Source: Clostridium omnivorum
GTDB taxonomy: Bacteria > Bacillota > Clostridia > Clostridiales > Clostridiaceae
DNA length: 64,000 nt
Direction: 5' to 3'
Assembly: GCF_026012015.1 (NCBI RefSeq)
Contig: NZ_BRXR01000001.1
Span: 2,319,501-2,383,500, forward strand
Shown piece after piece: positions 43,838 through 53,533 of the stretch. Both the position numbers and the translations under genes were made by a program. The notes under the pieces were generated by a model. The model was not told the DNA's origin. It ran no database searches and was given only the letters and a program-made list of their open reading frames with translations. How positions within the stretch are numbered: position 1 is the first letter of the stretch; every line of letters starts with the position of its first letter.

Positions 43838-44863
43838 ATGCCTGTAACTATTAATGATATTGCTAAAAAAGCAGGAGTTTCCTTAGCTACTGTGTCAAGA
43901 GTTTTAAATGATTCTGGATATGTAAAGCAGGAAACAAGAGAAAAAATTTTAAGTGTAATAAAGGAATTGAATTACACACCTAGTGCTATTGCTAGGAGCT
44001 TATCAACAAGCAAAACTAATACTATAGGTGTTATTGTTCCAGAGATAAGCAATCCTTTCTTTGGAGAAGTAATAAAGGGTATTAGTGATGTAGCTGATGA
44101 GAATGGACTTAATATAATACTATTTGACTCTAATGAAAGTATGGAAAAAGAAATAAAGGCACTTAAAGTGCTAAAAGAACAAAGGATACAAGGAATTTTA
44201 ATAGCTTCTACTTCTGTTGAAGACAAATTCAATAGTGAGTATATTGTAACTATTGAAACTATGGGAATACCAATAGTACTTGTAGATGGACATGTTACTC
44301 ATGCTAATTTTAGTGGAGTATTTGTGGACAACATAAAAGGTGCTTATGAAGGCACTGAGGCCCTTATTAAGGCAGGACATAAGAAAATAGGAGTTATAAC
44401 TGGACGTATGAATTCCATACCAGCACAAGATAGATTACTTGGATATAAAAAGGCACTGACCATAAATAATATACCTATAAATGATAAGTATATTTTAACA
44501 GGTAATTATAAGCTGGAAACTGCATACAAGAAGATGAAAGAACTAATAAGGATGGAAGACAGGCCTACTGCCGTTTTTGCTTGCAGCAACATGATGACTA
44601 TCGGTTGTATAAAAGCTCTTCAGGAAGAAAAGTTGAAGATTCCCGAGGATATGGCAATTCTGGGCTTTGATAAAAATGATGTGCTTGATATGTTAGGCAT
44701 GAATATTAGTAATGTGGTAGGTCCTACTATAGAGCTTGGAAGAGCGAGTATGGAAATGCTAATTGAATATTTAAACCATAAGCACAGCAAGGAACTTAGG
44801 AGAATAACTCTTCTTCCAGAATTAGTTTTGAAAGGTTCTGAAAGATATATACCAAAGAAATAA
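43838..44863 (+). CDS. LacI-family transcriptional regulator of the nucleoside genes
   Basis: Repressor of 341 residues. N-terminal HTH and hinge helix: TINDIAKKAGVSLATVSRVL and ARSLST; C-terminal periplasmic-binding-protein-like effector domain (~60-335) with GVIVPEISNPFFGEVIKGI and AILGFDKND. The gene directly precedes the nucleoside salvage operon, and six cre/LacI-type sites occur at its own promoter, upstream of punA and at deoC, so it is a candidate repressor of (deoxy)nucleoside catabolism (inference). A CcpA identity is unlikely from context but not excluded. GGGGAGGG precedes ATG 43838. Confidence 0.9.
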   Translation: MPVTINDIAKKAGVSLATVSRVLNDSGYVKQETREKILSVIKELNYTPSAIARSLSTSKTNTIGVIVPEISNPFFGEVIKGISDVADENGLNIILFDSNESMEKEIKALKVLKEQRIQGILIASTSVEDKFNSEYIVTIETMGIPIVLVDGHVTHANFSGVFVDNIKGAYEGTEALIKAGHKKIGVITGRMNSIPAQDRLLGYKKALTINNIPINDKYILTGNYKLETAYKKMKELIRMEDRPTAVFACSNMMTIGCIKALQEEKLKIPEDMAILGFDKNDVLDMLGMNISNVVGPTIELGRASMEMLIEYLNHKHSKELRRITLLPELVLKGSERYIPKK

Positions 44864-44886
44864 ATGTGAATTCTATTCACATTTTT
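44862..44886 (+). terminator. Terminator after the LacI gene
   Basis: AAATGTGAAT-TCT-ATTCACATTT followed by TTAAAAAG; short T-run, moderate strength. Confidence 0.6.
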
Positions 44887-44898
44887 AAAAAGCTTTGC

Positions 44899-44912
44899 TG
44901 TAAGCGCTTACA
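44899..44912 (+). promoter_or_regulatory. cre/LacI operator 1 upstream of punA
   Basis: TGTAAGCGCTTACA, a perfect palindrome. Confidence 0.8.
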
Positions 44913-45021
44913 AGCCCAAAAGAGATAATTTTAATTGGATTTAAGATAGCATTCGTTGATTTTACTAGTGTTTTGTAACATGTTAAAGTATGACATCTTA
45001 AATTTAACATTCCCCCTCTTG

Positions 45022-45035
45022 TGTAAGCGCTTACT
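45022..45035 (+). promoter_or_regulatory. cre/LacI operator 2 upstream of punA
   Basis: TGTAAGCGCTTACT, one mismatch at the last base; 123 bases from operator 1. Confidence 0.72.
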
Positions 45036-45140
45036 AATTTTTCATTCTAAAACAAATTAATACGTAGGTTTTTGGGAACTCTATAATTATTTAATAATTG
45101 AAAATATGAAATAATATGATTGATAAAAGGAGACATAACA

Positions 45141-45959
45141 ATGGAATTACAGGATAAGATTGCTAAAGCAGCGGAATACATATTAGAGCAAACTAAGTAT
45201 AAGCCAGAATTTGCTCTAATTTTAGGATCAGGTCTTGGAGACATAGCTGATCAAATAGAAGATGCAGAGTATTATGCATATGAAAACATCCCAGGATTTC
45301 CAGTTTCTACAGTTCAAGGTCATGCTGGAAGACTTGTAATAGGAAAGCTTGAAGGTAAAGTAGTAGTTGCAATGCAAGGACGTTTTCACTACTATGAGGG
45401 ATACAAAATGCAGGATATTACATTGCCAGTTAGAGTTATGAAAAAGCTAGGTGTAGAGAAGCTAATAGTAACAAATGCAGCTGGTGCTGTTAATGAAGGT
45501 TTTAAACCAGGTGATTTAATGCTTATAAGTGATCACATAAACTATTCTGGGAACAACCCGCTTATGGGAAGAAACCTAGATGAATTTGGACCTAGATTCC
45601 CAGATATGTCTAATGCTTATGATAAAGCTCTAAGAACAGAGGTTAAGAGAATAGCGGATAGGCTTAACATAGAACTTCAAGAAGGTGTATATGCTATGTT
45701 TAGCGGACCTACTTATGAAACACCTGCAGAAGTTAGAATGGCTAGAATTATAGGAGCAGATGCGGTAGGAATGTCTACAGTGCCTGAGGTTATAATAGCT
45801 AATCACTGCGGCCTTAAAGTTATAGGAATTTCCTGTTTAACAAACATGGCAGCTGGAATACTAGATCAGCCTTTAAATCATAGTGAAGTTATTGAATACT
45901 CTAATAAAGCAAGAGAAAAGTTTATAACCCTTGTGAAAAACATAGTTAAAAATTTATAA
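45141..45959 (+). CDS. punA: Purine nucleoside phosphorylase
   Basis: Trimeric PNP that phosphorolyses purine (deoxy)nucleosides to base and (deoxy)ribose-1-phosphate. Motifs: [14 protein letters not shown] (phosphate loop), [37 protein letters not shown], and the family's [20 protein letters not shown] in outline, with GMSTVPE. 272 residues is normal. AAAGGAGA precedes ATG 45141. First gene of the salvage operon; the stop lies 17 bases before pdp. Confidence 0.97.
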   Translation: MELQDKIAKAAEYILEQTKYKPEFALILGSGLGDIADQIEDAEYYAYENIPGFPVSTVQGHAGRLVIGKLEGKVVVAMQGRFHYYEGYKMQDITLPVRVMKKLGVEKLIVTNAAGAVNEGFKPGDLMLISDHINYSGNNPLMGRNLDEFGPRFPDMSNAYDKALRTEVKRIADRLNIELQEGVYAMFSGPTYETPAEVRMARIIGADAVGMSTVPEVIIANHCGLKVIGISCLTNMAAGILDQPLNHSEVIEYSNKAREKFITLVKNIVKNL

Positions 45960-45976
45960 GATGGAGGTGCTTCTTT

Positions 45977-47302
45977 ATGAGAATGTATGATTTGATTATG
46001 AAAAAAAGAAATGGAATGGAACTTTCCACAGAAGAAATTAACTTTTTTGTAGATGGATATACAAAAGGTGCTATTCCTGATTATCAAGTTTCAGCATTAA
46101 TGATGGCAATATATTTTCAAAAGATGAATAAGAGAGAGACTGCTGATTTAACTATGGCTATGGTAAATAGCGGAGAAACTATTGATTTATCAGCAATAAA
46201 AGGAAAAAAGGTTGATAAGCACAGTACTGGTGGAGTAGGCGATACTACAACTTTAATTCTTGGACCAATAGTTGCAGCTGCTGGAGTTCCAGTGGCAAAA
46301 ATGTCTGGAAGAGGACTCGGACACACAGGTGGAACAATTGATAAGCTTGAGTCCTTTAAAGGATTTTCAGTAGAAATGCCTATAGAAAAGTTTGTAGAAG
46401 ATGTAAATACTATAAAGATTTCTGTAGTAGGCCAAACAGCTAATTTAGCACCTGCTGATAAAAAGCTTTATGCTCTTCGAGATGTTACAGCAACTGTAGA
46501 TAATCTTTCACTAATTGCTAGCAGTATAATGAGCAAGAAAATTGCAGCTGGCGCAGATGCAATAGTACTTGATGTTAAAACTGGAAGTGGTGCATTTATG
46601 AAAGAAGGAAACAGTGCCTTTGAACTTGCAAAGGAAATGGTTGATATAGGCAATAATGTTGGTAGAAATACAATAGGTGTTGTAACTGATATGGATCAAC
46701 CACTAGGATTTGCAGTTGGTAATATATTAGAGGTTGAAGAAGCAATTGATACTTTAAGAGGACATGGTCCAAAGGATTTGACAGAACTATGTTTAACTTT
46801 AGGCTCCCACATGTTGGTACTTGCTGATAGAGCAGAAAATGCAGGAGAGGCTAGAAAAATTCTTCAAAATGTTATAAAATCAGGAGAGGGAATCAAAAAG
46901 CTTAAAGAATTTGTTACTGCTCAAGGCGGAGATGCTTCCTGTATAGATAATCCTGAGTTATTTGAAAAAGCTTCCATAATAGAACCAGTACTTGCACCAC
47001 AAGATGGTTATGTAAAGGGTATAAAGGCTGATGATATTGGACTTGCAGCACTTGTTCTAGGTGCAGGTCGTGAAACAAAGGAAAGCCCAATAGATTTAGC
47101 AGTAGGAGTTGTACTACAAAAGAAGATAGGGGATTATGTAGCTAAAGGAGAACCAATAGCAATAATCCATGCAAATGACAAAGCTAAGAAGGAAGCAGCT
47201 GAAAAGATGATTATTGATGCCTTCAATATAACAAGCGAAAAGGTTGAGGCTAGAGCTCTTATAAGAGGAATTGTTACAAAGAACGGCATTGAAAAATATT
47301 AA
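45977..47302 (+). CDS. pdp: Pyrimidine-nucleoside phosphorylase
   Basis: Phosphorolyses uridine and thymidine (and deoxyuridine) to base plus sugar-1-phosphate. Glycosyltransferase family 3 fold: [30 protein letters not shown] (phosphate-binding), [28 protein letters not shown] and the C-terminal VARIARDL-type barrel-sandwich hybrid. 441 residues is typical of the bacterial enzyme. GGAGGTG precedes the ATG. Provides substrates for deoC via a phosphopentomutase that is not in this window. Confidence 0.96.
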   Translation: MRMYDLIMKKRNGMELSTEEINFFVDGYTKGAIPDYQVSALMMAIYFQKMNKRETADLTMAMVNSGETIDLSAIKGKKVDKHSTGGVGDTTTLILGPIVAAAGVPVAKMSGRGLGHTGGTIDKLESFKGFSVEMPIEKFVEDVNTIKISVVGQTANLAPADKKLYALRDVTATVDNLSLIASSIMSKKIAAGADAIVLDVKTGSGAFMKEGNSAFELAKEMVDIGNNVGRNTIGVVTDMDQPLGFAVGNILEVEEAIDTLRGHGPKDLTELCLTLGSHMLVLADRAENAGEARKILQNVIKSGEGIKKLKEFVTAQGGDASCIDNPELFEKASIIEPVLAPQDGYVKGIKADDIGLAALVLGAGRETKESPIDLAVGVVLQKKIGDYVAKGEPIAIIHANDKAKKEAAEKMIIDAFNITSEKVEARALIRGIVTKNGIEKY

Positions 47303-47348
47303 TTTTTTGAGCATTTAGTGAATCCATAAGAAATGTGAGGAGAGAACT

Positions 47349-48890
47349 ATGGAAAAAATTATTGAAATGAAAGGTATAACTAAGGTTTTCCCTGGGACTG
47401 TAGCTAATGACGATGTAAATTTCGAGCTTCTTGGGGGAGAAACTCATGTTTTGCTTGGTGAAAATGGAGCTGGTAAAACTACTCTTATGAATGTCCTATA
47501 TGGATTATACCAAGCAGAAAAGGGAGACATATTCGTTAAAGGACAGCTTGTAAAAATTATGAGTCCTAATGATGCTATAGCTCTAGGTATAGGTATGGTG
47601 CACCAACACTTTATGCTTGTACACAACTTTACTGTAGCAGAAAATATAGTATTAGGTTCTGAGCCAAAGCAAGGTTTAAAGCTAGACATGAAAAAGGCTA
47701 TAAGAAATGTTGAAGAAATATCTAAGAAATATGGATTCAATATTGACCCTAATGCAGTAATAGAAGATATCTCAGTAGGACAGCAGCAAAAGGTTGAAAT
47801 ACTAAAGGCTCTTTATAGAGGAGCAGAAATACTAATTCTTGACGAGCCAACTGCGGTTTTGACACCACAAGAAATTATAGAACTTGGGGTTATAATTGAT
47901 AACCTTAAGGCTGAAGGGAAATCAGTTATACTTATCACTCATAAGCTAAAAGAAGTTATGAGTATGAGTGATAGAGTTACAATAGTAAGAAGAGGTAAGG
48001 TAACTGGTACTGTTAAAACTAAGGAAACTTCTATAGACCAATTAGCAGAACTTATGGTAGGAAGAAAAGTTAATCTAGTAGTTGATAAGAAAACTGCTAA
48101 GATTGGAGCAGCAGTACTTGAAGTAGAAGGCTTAGTAGCTCTTGATCACCGTGGATTACCAGCTGTAAATGGTATTGACCTTGTAGTTAAACGTGGAGAG
48201 ATTCTTGGTATAGCCGGTGTTGATGGAAACGGACAAAGCGAATTCGTTGAAGTACTAACTGGACTTAGAAAAGCTAAAGAAGGAAAGATAGTTCTTAACG
48301 GAAAAGATATTCTTAACAAGAACCCTGAGGAAATAAATAATGATGGAATGGGACATATTCCAGAAGATAGACATAAAAGAGGACTTATACTTAAGTATTC
48401 ACTATTTGAAAATGCAATTTTAGGAATTCATAAAAACAAGCCTTTTAGTAAAGGTATAGTTATGAATTATAAAGCTATAAGAGAACATTGTAACAAGCTT
48501 ATAAAAGAATTTGACGTAAGAACTCCAAATGATGAAGTTGCTGCATCTGCACTTTCAGGAGGAAATCAACAAAAATTAATAGTTGCTAGAGAAATATCTA
48601 AGGACCCAGAATTATTAATAGCTTCTCAACCCACAAGAGGTCTTGACGTTGGTGCTATAGAGTATATCCATGGAAGACTTGTACAAGAGAGAGATAATGG
48701 TAAGGGAGTACTACTTGTTTCACTAGAACTTGATGAAATTATGGCACTATCTGATAGAATAGCGGTTATGTATGACGGAAAGGTAGTAGCTGTACTTGAT
48801 AGAAAAGATGCCACTGAGCATAAGCTGGGAATACTTATGGCTGGTGGAACTCTTGAAGAAGCAGAGAAAGAGGGGAAGAAAGTTGAGTAA
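47349..48890 (+). CDS. nupO: Nucleoside ABC transporter ATPase (NupO/YufO-like)
   Basis: Energy-coupling ATPase with two nucleotide-binding domains in 513 residues. The first has Walker A GENGAGKTT, signature SVGQQQKVE and Walker B ILILDEPTA; the second a degenerate GVDGNGQSE (P-loop variant usual in this family) and LSGGNQQK. It belongs to the BmpA-type guanosine/nucleoside importer family. It follows pdp closely and overlaps nupP by eight bases. AGGAGAG precedes the ATG. Confidence 0.95.
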   Translation: MEKIIEMKGITKVFPGTVANDDVNFELLGGETHVLLGENGAGKTTLMNVLYGLYQAEKGDIFVKGQLVKIMSPNDAIALGIGMVHQHFMLVHNFTVAENIVLGSEPKQGLKLDMKKAIRNVEEISKKYGFNIDPNAVIEDISVGQQQKVEILKALYRGAEILILDEPTAVLTPQEIIELGVIIDNLKAEGKSVILITHKLKEVMSMSDRVTIVRRGKVTGTVKTKETSIDQLAELMVGRKVNLVVDKKTAKIGAAVLEVEGLVALDHRGLPAVNGIDLVVKRGEILGIAGVDGNGQSEFVEVLTGLRKAKEGKIVLNGKDILNKNPEEINNDGMGHIPEDRHKRGLILKYSLFENAILGIHKNKPFSKGIVMNYKAIREHCNKLIKEFDVRTPNDEVAASALSGGNQQKLIVAREISKDPELLIASQPTRGLDVGAIEYIHGRLVQERDNGKGVLLVSLELDEIMALSDRIAVMYDGKVVAVLDRKDATEHKLGILMAGGTLEEAEKEGKKVE

Positions 48891-49992
48891 CGTTAAAAAT
48901 GAAAAAAATAACGCTGCTTTAGAATCAATTAAAGCGGGATTAAAAAGCTTAGCCTTTCCTTTAGTTGCCATAATAATATCCATATTTGTAGCAGTATTCT
49001 TTGTTATGTGGGCTAAAGGATATTCAATACTTCAATATTTTTCAGCACTAAGTAATTTGTTCAGCATAATTTGGTCTGGAAGCTTTGGTGATGCTAGAAA
49101 GACTATGGCTACTTTAGAATATGTTACTCCATTAATATTTACTGGGGTAGCACATGCTATAGCATTTAAAACAGGTCTTTTCAACATCGGTGTTGAAGGA
49201 CAATTTATAATGGGTATGATAGCTGCAGCAGCTATTGGTGTAATACCTGGACTTAGCCCTGTTATACACGTTCCACTAATAATCTTTGGTGGTATTCTTG
49301 CTGGAGGACTTTGGGCAGCAATACCAGGTTATCTTAAGGCAAAGGTTGGAACAAATGAAGTTATTAATACAATAATGATGAACTATATAGGTATGTACCT
49401 TGCAAACTGGATAATATTAAGATCTCCGCTTGCAGTTAAAGGTAAAGCAAGCACTCCATTAATACAAAAGAGCGCTGAGCTTTTTAGATTTAATGATTTA
49501 AGCAGAGCTAACATAAGTATATTTATAGGTATAGCTTTTGCACTACTAGCATACTGGATATTATGGAAATCAACTACTGGATACGAATTAAGAGCAGTTG
49601 GTATAAACCCATACGGAGCTGAATACGGTGGTATCAGCATAGCTAAGAACACTATACTTGCAATGGTCCTATCAGGAGCAATAGCTGGTGTTGGCGGAGC
49701 TACTCACGTAGCAGGTATATTCCATCAAGCTCAAGACTTCATGGGCTTTCCAGGCTTTGGCTTTGATGGTATAGCAGTTGCACTGCTTGCTAAGAGCAAC
49801 CCAATAGGCTGTATAGCTTCAGCAGTACTGTTTGGAGCACTTAATAGCAGTTCTAAGATGCTTCAGTTAAATGGTATACCAAAGCAAATAGTATACTTAA
49901 TTCAATCAATAGTAATTATTTTCGTAGCTACTGACTATATTGTTAAGTACTTCACTGAAAAGAAGAAGAAGGAGGCAATGATAAATGGGTAG
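48883..49992 (+). CDS. nupP: Nucleoside ABC transporter permease (NupP-like)
   Basis: Membrane subunit of the nucleoside importer, about ten helices in 369 residues. It contains GVAHAIAFKTGLFNIGVEGQ (EAA-like block), WAAIPGYLKAKVGTNEVINT and GYELRAVGINPYGAEYGGIS. The TTG at 48883 is chosen because GAGGGGAAG precedes it and it overlaps the nupO end by eight bases; an upstream ATG at 48796 would give a long tail inside nupO. It ends overlapping nupQ by eight bases. Confidence 0.93.
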   Translation: MSNVKNEKNNAALESIKAGLKSLAFPLVAIIISIFVAVFFVMWAKGYSILQYFSALSNLFSIIWSGSFGDARKTMATLEYVTPLIFTGVAHAIAFKTGLFNIGVEGQFIMGMIAAAAIGVIPGLSPVIHVPLIIFGGILAGGLWAAIPGYLKAKVGTNEVINTIMMNYIGMYLANWIILRSPLAVKGKASTPLIQKSAELFRFNDLSRANISIFIGIAFALLAYWILWKSTTGYELRAVGINPYGAEYGGISIAKNTILAMVLSGAIAGVGGATHVAGIFHQAQDFMGFPGFGFDGIAVALLAKSNPIGCIASAVLFGALNSSSKMLQLNGIPKQIVYLIQSIVIIFVATDYIVKYFTEKKKKEAMING

Positions 49993-50917
49993 TTTAAATT
50001 CAATAGCAGCTTTAATAGCCTCCACATTATGTTTTGCAACACCACTTTTATTTGCAGGACTTGGGGCAGTATTTTCTGAGAGATCAGGAGTTGTTAATAT
50101 AGGTCTTGACGGTATGATGACAATGGGAGCTTTCTTTGCGGTATATGGTACATTCATTACTGGAAGCCCATTTGTAGGTTTAATATTTGCAGCTATTGCA
50201 GGGGGAGCCATTGCGGCAATCCATGCAGTGTTAAGTATAAACTTAAAAGCAGACCAGGTTGTATCTGGTACAGCAATAAACTTATTTGCAACAGCATTGT
50301 CCTCCTTCTTAATAGTTAAGCTATTTAACAAGGGTGGTCAGACAGACGGTGTTACACCATTCCCATACCATGTACCAGCAGGTATAGAAAAGATTCCTTT
50401 TATAGGAACAATACTTGCTAATATAAATTGGTTTGTTATATTAGCACTAGTGCTTGTTTATGTATCTCACTTTGTTTTATACAAAACACCATTAGGACTT
50501 AGAATACGTTCTGTTGGTGAACATCCAAAGGCAGCAGATACACTAGGAATTAATGTATATGCTATGAGATATTTATGTGTTATTTTATCAGGTGTTCTAG
50601 CTGGAATAGGAGGAGCTGCACTATCTATAGGTATAACTCCACTATACAGAGAAGGAATGGTAGCAGGTAGAGGATTTATAGCCCTAGCAGCACTTATCTT
50701 CGGTAACTGGAAGCCAGTAGGAACCTTAGGAGCATGCTTATTATTCGGATTTGCTGAAGCATTCCAAATAAAAGCACAAGGCTTTGGATGGAATCTACCA
50801 ACTGAATTATATTCAAGCTTACCATACATCTTAACAATGCTTGCACTTTCAGGTTTCGTTGGTAAGACAACTCCTCCAGCGGCAGACGGTGCTCCATACG
50901 AAAAAGGACAGAGATAA
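49985..50917 (+). CDS. nupQ: Nucleoside ABC transporter permease (NupQ-like)
   Basis: Second permease subunit (310 residues, about eight helices): TPLLFAGLGAVFSERSGVVN, IGLDGMMTMGAFFAVYG, LKADQVVSGTAINLFA and PLGLRIRSVGEHPKAADTLG. AAGGAGGC precedes the ATG. No BMP-type substrate-binding lipoprotein (NupN) is encoded next to these three genes, so it must be supplied elsewhere or the system uses an unusual receptor. Confidence 0.94.
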   Translation: MGSLNSIAALIASTLCFATPLLFAGLGAVFSERSGVVNIGLDGMMTMGAFFAVYGTFITGSPFVGLIFAAIAGGAIAAIHAVLSINLKADQVVSGTAINLFATALSSFLIVKLFNKGGQTDGVTPFPYHVPAGIEKIPFIGTILANINWFVILALVLVYVSHFVLYKTPLGLRIRSVGEHPKAADTLGINVYAMRYLCVILSGVLAGIGGAALSIGITPLYREGMVAGRGFIALAALIFGNWKPVGTLGACLLFGFAEAFQIKAQGFGWNLPTELYSSLPYILTMLALSGFVGKTTPPAADGAPYEKGQR

Positions 50918-50972
50918 GGGATAAGTAAGAGGTAAGAAGTAATAGGGAATAGATAATAGATTAAAATATGGA

Positions 50973-51035
50973 CCGACCAGCATTCCACTAATAAAATTCT
51001 TGGCAAAGATGTTATCAAGAGAGGAAGTTGGTCGG
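50973..51035 (+). other. Two-tier hairpin between nupQ and add
   Basis: Outer stem CCGACCA (50973-50979) with TGGTCGG (51029-51035), continued by TTCC/GGAA; inner stem TCTTG (50998-51002) with CAAGA (51016-51020). Followed by CTTTATAT. It could be a terminator or a structured leader; unmatched to known motifs. Confidence 0.4.
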
Positions 51036-51101
51036 CTTTATATAACTCTAAAATGGGTTACATATACGTAAAGGTTAAAAAATTTACTTGGAGTGATTTA
51101 T

Positions 51102-52136
51102 TTGGAAGAGGGAAGAGTGCTTGATAAAATTCCTAAGGTAGAGCTCCACTATCATGTGGATGGCAGTGTGCGGCCTGAAACTATTCTAGAACTAGCTTTG
51201 AAGGAAAATGTTAAGCTTTTGGAAACTGAGCTTAGTAAGTTTAAAGCTTATGTTCAAGTGTCAGAGGAGTGTACTTCCTTAAAGGAATATCTTCAAAAGT
51301 TTGATTTAACTTTAGTGATTATGCAAAGAGAAGAAAACATAAAGAGAATTGTAATAGAGTTATTAGAAGATTTAGCTTCTCAAAATGTAAAATACGTAGA
51401 GCTTCGCTGTTCGCCATATTTATTTATGAAAGGCGGCCTTTCCTTTGAACAGGTCGTTGAGAGCATTTTATCTGGAATGATGGAAGGTAAGCAGAAGTTC
51501 AACATAAAGTCTAATTTAATTTTAATTTGTATGAGACACCATTCTCCAGAGGAGAGCGTAGAAGTGGTGAAAAAGGGTAAAAAATATATTGGAAAAGGTG
51601 TTGTAGCAGTGGATTTGGCTGGAAATGAAGCTGATTTTCCACCAGAGCTTCACAAAGAAGCCTTTAAGCTAGCGAAAGAATATGGCTATCATATTACTGT
51701 GCATGCAGGGGAAGTAGCTGCACCAAAGAATGTTATTACTGCAATAAAGGATTTATATGCTGAGAGAATTGGGCACGGAGTTTATGCTGAGAAGGATGAG
51801 GAAGCTTATAGATTGATTAGAGAGTGTGGAACTGCTGTTGAGGTGTGCTTAACAAGCAATGTTCAAACTCATGCAGTTGAGGCTATGGAAATGCATCCAA
51901 TAAAAAGTTACTTTGAAAAGGGAATCAAAGTAACTATTAATACTGACAATACCACTGTGTCAAATACAAATCTTAAAAAAGAGTATGAAATATTAATAAA
52001 TGAGTTCGGATTTTCAATGAAGGATATAAAAGCTGTAATAATGAATGCTGTGGATGCAAGTTTTCTTTCTGAAGAAGAAAAAAAGCAGCTTGCAGCAGAG
52101 GTTGAAAAAGAGTTTAAGCTTTTGAATATCCAGTAA
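51102..52136 (+). CDS. add: Adenosine deaminase
   Basis: Zinc hydrolase converting adenosine and deoxyadenosine to inosine and deoxyinosine, feeding purine salvage. TIM barrel with the metal His pair in KVELHYHVDGSV, YHITVHAGEV, the catalytic IGHGVYAEKD, and the VTINTDNTTVSNT motif carrying the metal-bound Asp. TTG 51102 is preferred: GGAG at 51090-51093 lies eight bases ahead; a GTG at 51093 overlaps it. 345 residues is typical. Follows the importer genes, separated by the hairpin element. Confidence 0.94.
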   Translation: MEEGRVLDKIPKVELHYHVDGSVRPETILELALKENVKLLETELSKFKAYVQVSEECTSLKEYLQKFDLTLVIMQREENIKRIVIELLEDLASQNVKYVELRCSPYLFMKGGLSFEQVVESILSGMMEGKQKFNIKSNLILICMRHHSPEESVEVVKKGKKYIGKGVVAVDLAGNEADFPPELHKEAFKLAKEYGYHITVHAGEVAAPKNVITAIKDLYAERIGHGVYAEKDEEAYRLIRECGTAVEVCLTSNVQTHAVEAMEMHPIKSYFEKGIKVTINTDNTTVSNTNLKKEYEILINEFGFSMKDIKAVIMNAVDASFLSEEEKKQLAAEVEKEFKLLNIQ

Positions 52137-52160
52137 TATTATAAGGTGTGCGAAAAAAGA

Positions 52161-52192
52161 GGAACAGCTCAGAGTAGAGCTGCTCCTTTTTT
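52161..52192. terminator. Terminator between add and the PspA-module
   Basis: GGAACAGCTC-AGAGTA-GAGCTGCTCC followed by TTTTTTTT; convergent genes can share it. Confidence 0.85.
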
Positions 52193-52849
52193 TTATTCTG
52201 CTACATTTTGATAAGTTGATACTACAAAATCAAATTCTTCAGGGTCTGAAATTTCGCCATAGCTATCATCAGATATTCCTGGAACATAATATAAAACAAA
52301 CTTCTCATCAGTTCTTCTATTATGAAGGATGATATACTTTTGCTCTCTCTCTACATCATGGAGAGTTGCAAGAACTTTAAAGTTATCAACCTCACCTGTA
52401 TTGTCATTATTTAGCCTTAGATTCCAATTGTCGTGAAGGGTAACATTGATTTTATCGTGATCACAATAAGCTATTCTTGAATTAGGTCTGCAGCCTAGGC
52501 AGCCATCAAACTTATCGTGATTATGAGCACAGTTTATATATACACAATTCTTACAGTGCTCTAATTGGTTAAAGGTTTCAATATTGTCCTTCTTGTAGGA
52601 ATTTAAAAGGTCTACAGTATTATCATCCTTAAAGAGGCCTAAAAGGCCTCCCTTTTTAGATGTTTCTCTTTCTGCAGCTTCAAGAAGATCGATATACTTC
52701 TTGAGTACGGGTAATTTATTAACATACTTTCTTTGATCTAGCTTATCTTTTTCAATAAAAGGACCAATGTTGTCTATAGCATAAGTTAAATCTACATATA
52801 TTTTACCGTATTTGTCCTTTTCACTTTTTAAAAACTCTTCTCTATTCAT
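52193..52849 (-). CDS. Cys-rich protein of the PspA module, unknown function
   Basis: No family recognised. 218 residues: an N-terminal helical half (~1-90, ending GGLLGLFKDD), a Cys/His cluster in the middle (HCKNCVYINCAHNHDKFDGC then LGC and YCDHD, eight or so Cys/His, described in outline), suggesting a zinc-binding knuckle, and a C-terminal beta-rich domain (~150-218) with VERE..YIILHNRRTDEKFV. AAGGTG precedes the ATG and overlaps the end of the PspA gene. It is last in the order Ser-rich, PspA, Cys-rich. A decayed remnant of the same gene lies downstream of the second PspA copy. Confidence 0.72.
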   Translation of the reverse strand: MNREEFLKSEKDKYGKIYVDLTYAIDNIGPFIEKDKLDQRKYVNKLPVLKKYIDLLEAAERETSKKGGLLGLFKDDNTVDLLNSYKKDNIETFNQLEHCKNCVYINCAHNHDKFDGCLGCRPNSRIAYCDHDKINVTLHDNWNLRLNNDNTGEVDNFKVLATLHDVEREQKYIILHNRRTDEKFVLYYVPGISDDSYGEISDPEEFDFVVSTYQNVAE

Positions 52850-52860
52850 GCTAGGTCACC

Positions 52861-53511
52861 TTAGTTTTGTTTATACTTTTTAAGTTCTTCGTCTAAATCA
52901 AACTCACCAAGCTTTTCGAATTCTTTATCTAAGGAGTTATCCTCTCTTAGGTCTCCAAGACCTTCAGCATAGGATTCCTTCTTTTGAATCTTTCTTTCAA
53001 TATCATCCATATTTATTCTATTATTTTTAGTATCTACATTAGCTAGAATTTCGTTTACTTTACCTGTAGCTTCAGCATTGTTATATCTAGCAGCAGCTTC
53101 ATCTCTGTATCTTCTAGTTTGTTCAATTTCATCCTCTAAATCTCTCAGCTTGTTCTTTACTGCATCAGCCTTTTGTTTAGCATCCACGTAACTAGCACTT
53201 AAGCTATTATAGGATTTGTCAGCTTCAAGCTTTCTTTCAAGAGCCTTTTTAGCTAATTCTTCATTGCCCTTACTCATAGCAAGTTTAACTTTTTCATCAT
53301 AATCCTTTGATTCAGCTTTAGCAGCGTCCATCTTCTTTTCAATTTCGTGTGCATTACCAAGTATTTGAGCTGAGGAAAGCTTAGCTGTGTTTAAGCTCTC
53401 TTCCATATCTCTTATCTTTTGATCTAACAGCTCAATTGGATTCTCCATTTCGTCTATTGCGTTATTTGCCTTTGCTCTCATAATGTTTGATAATCTGTTG
53501 AAAATACCCAT
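52861..53511 (-). CDS. pspA: PspA/IM30-family protein, copy A
   Basis: Membrane-associated ESCRT-III-like coiled-coil protein (216 residues) that stabilises the cytoplasmic membrane under stress. Starts GIFNRLSNIMRAKANNAIDE, followed by heptad-rich helices (PIELLDQKIRDMEESL, RRYRDEAAARYNNAEATGK) characteristic of PspA/Vipp1, and an acidic C-terminus. It differs from copy B (54625) at only three residues. AGGAGG precedes the ATG. It sits between a Ser-Gly-rich membrane protein and a Cys-rich protein in one operon. Confidence 0.93.
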   Translation of the reverse strand: MGIFNRLSNIMRAKANNAIDEMENPIELLDQKIRDMEESLNTAKLSSAQILGNAHEIEKKMDAAKAESKDYDEKVKLAMSKGNEELAKKALERKLEADKSYNSLSASYVDAKQKADAVKNKLRDLEDEIEQTRRYRDEAAARYNNAEATGKVNEILANVDTKNNRINMDDIERKIQKKESYAEGLGDLREDNSLDKEFEKLGEFDLDEELKKYKQN

Positions 53512-53533
53512 TTAATATTTTCCTCCTTAAATT

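Noticed and set aside
44864-45140. Purine riboswitch upstream of punA
   Set aside because: No three-way-junction core is seen; the region contains LacI/cre operators only.
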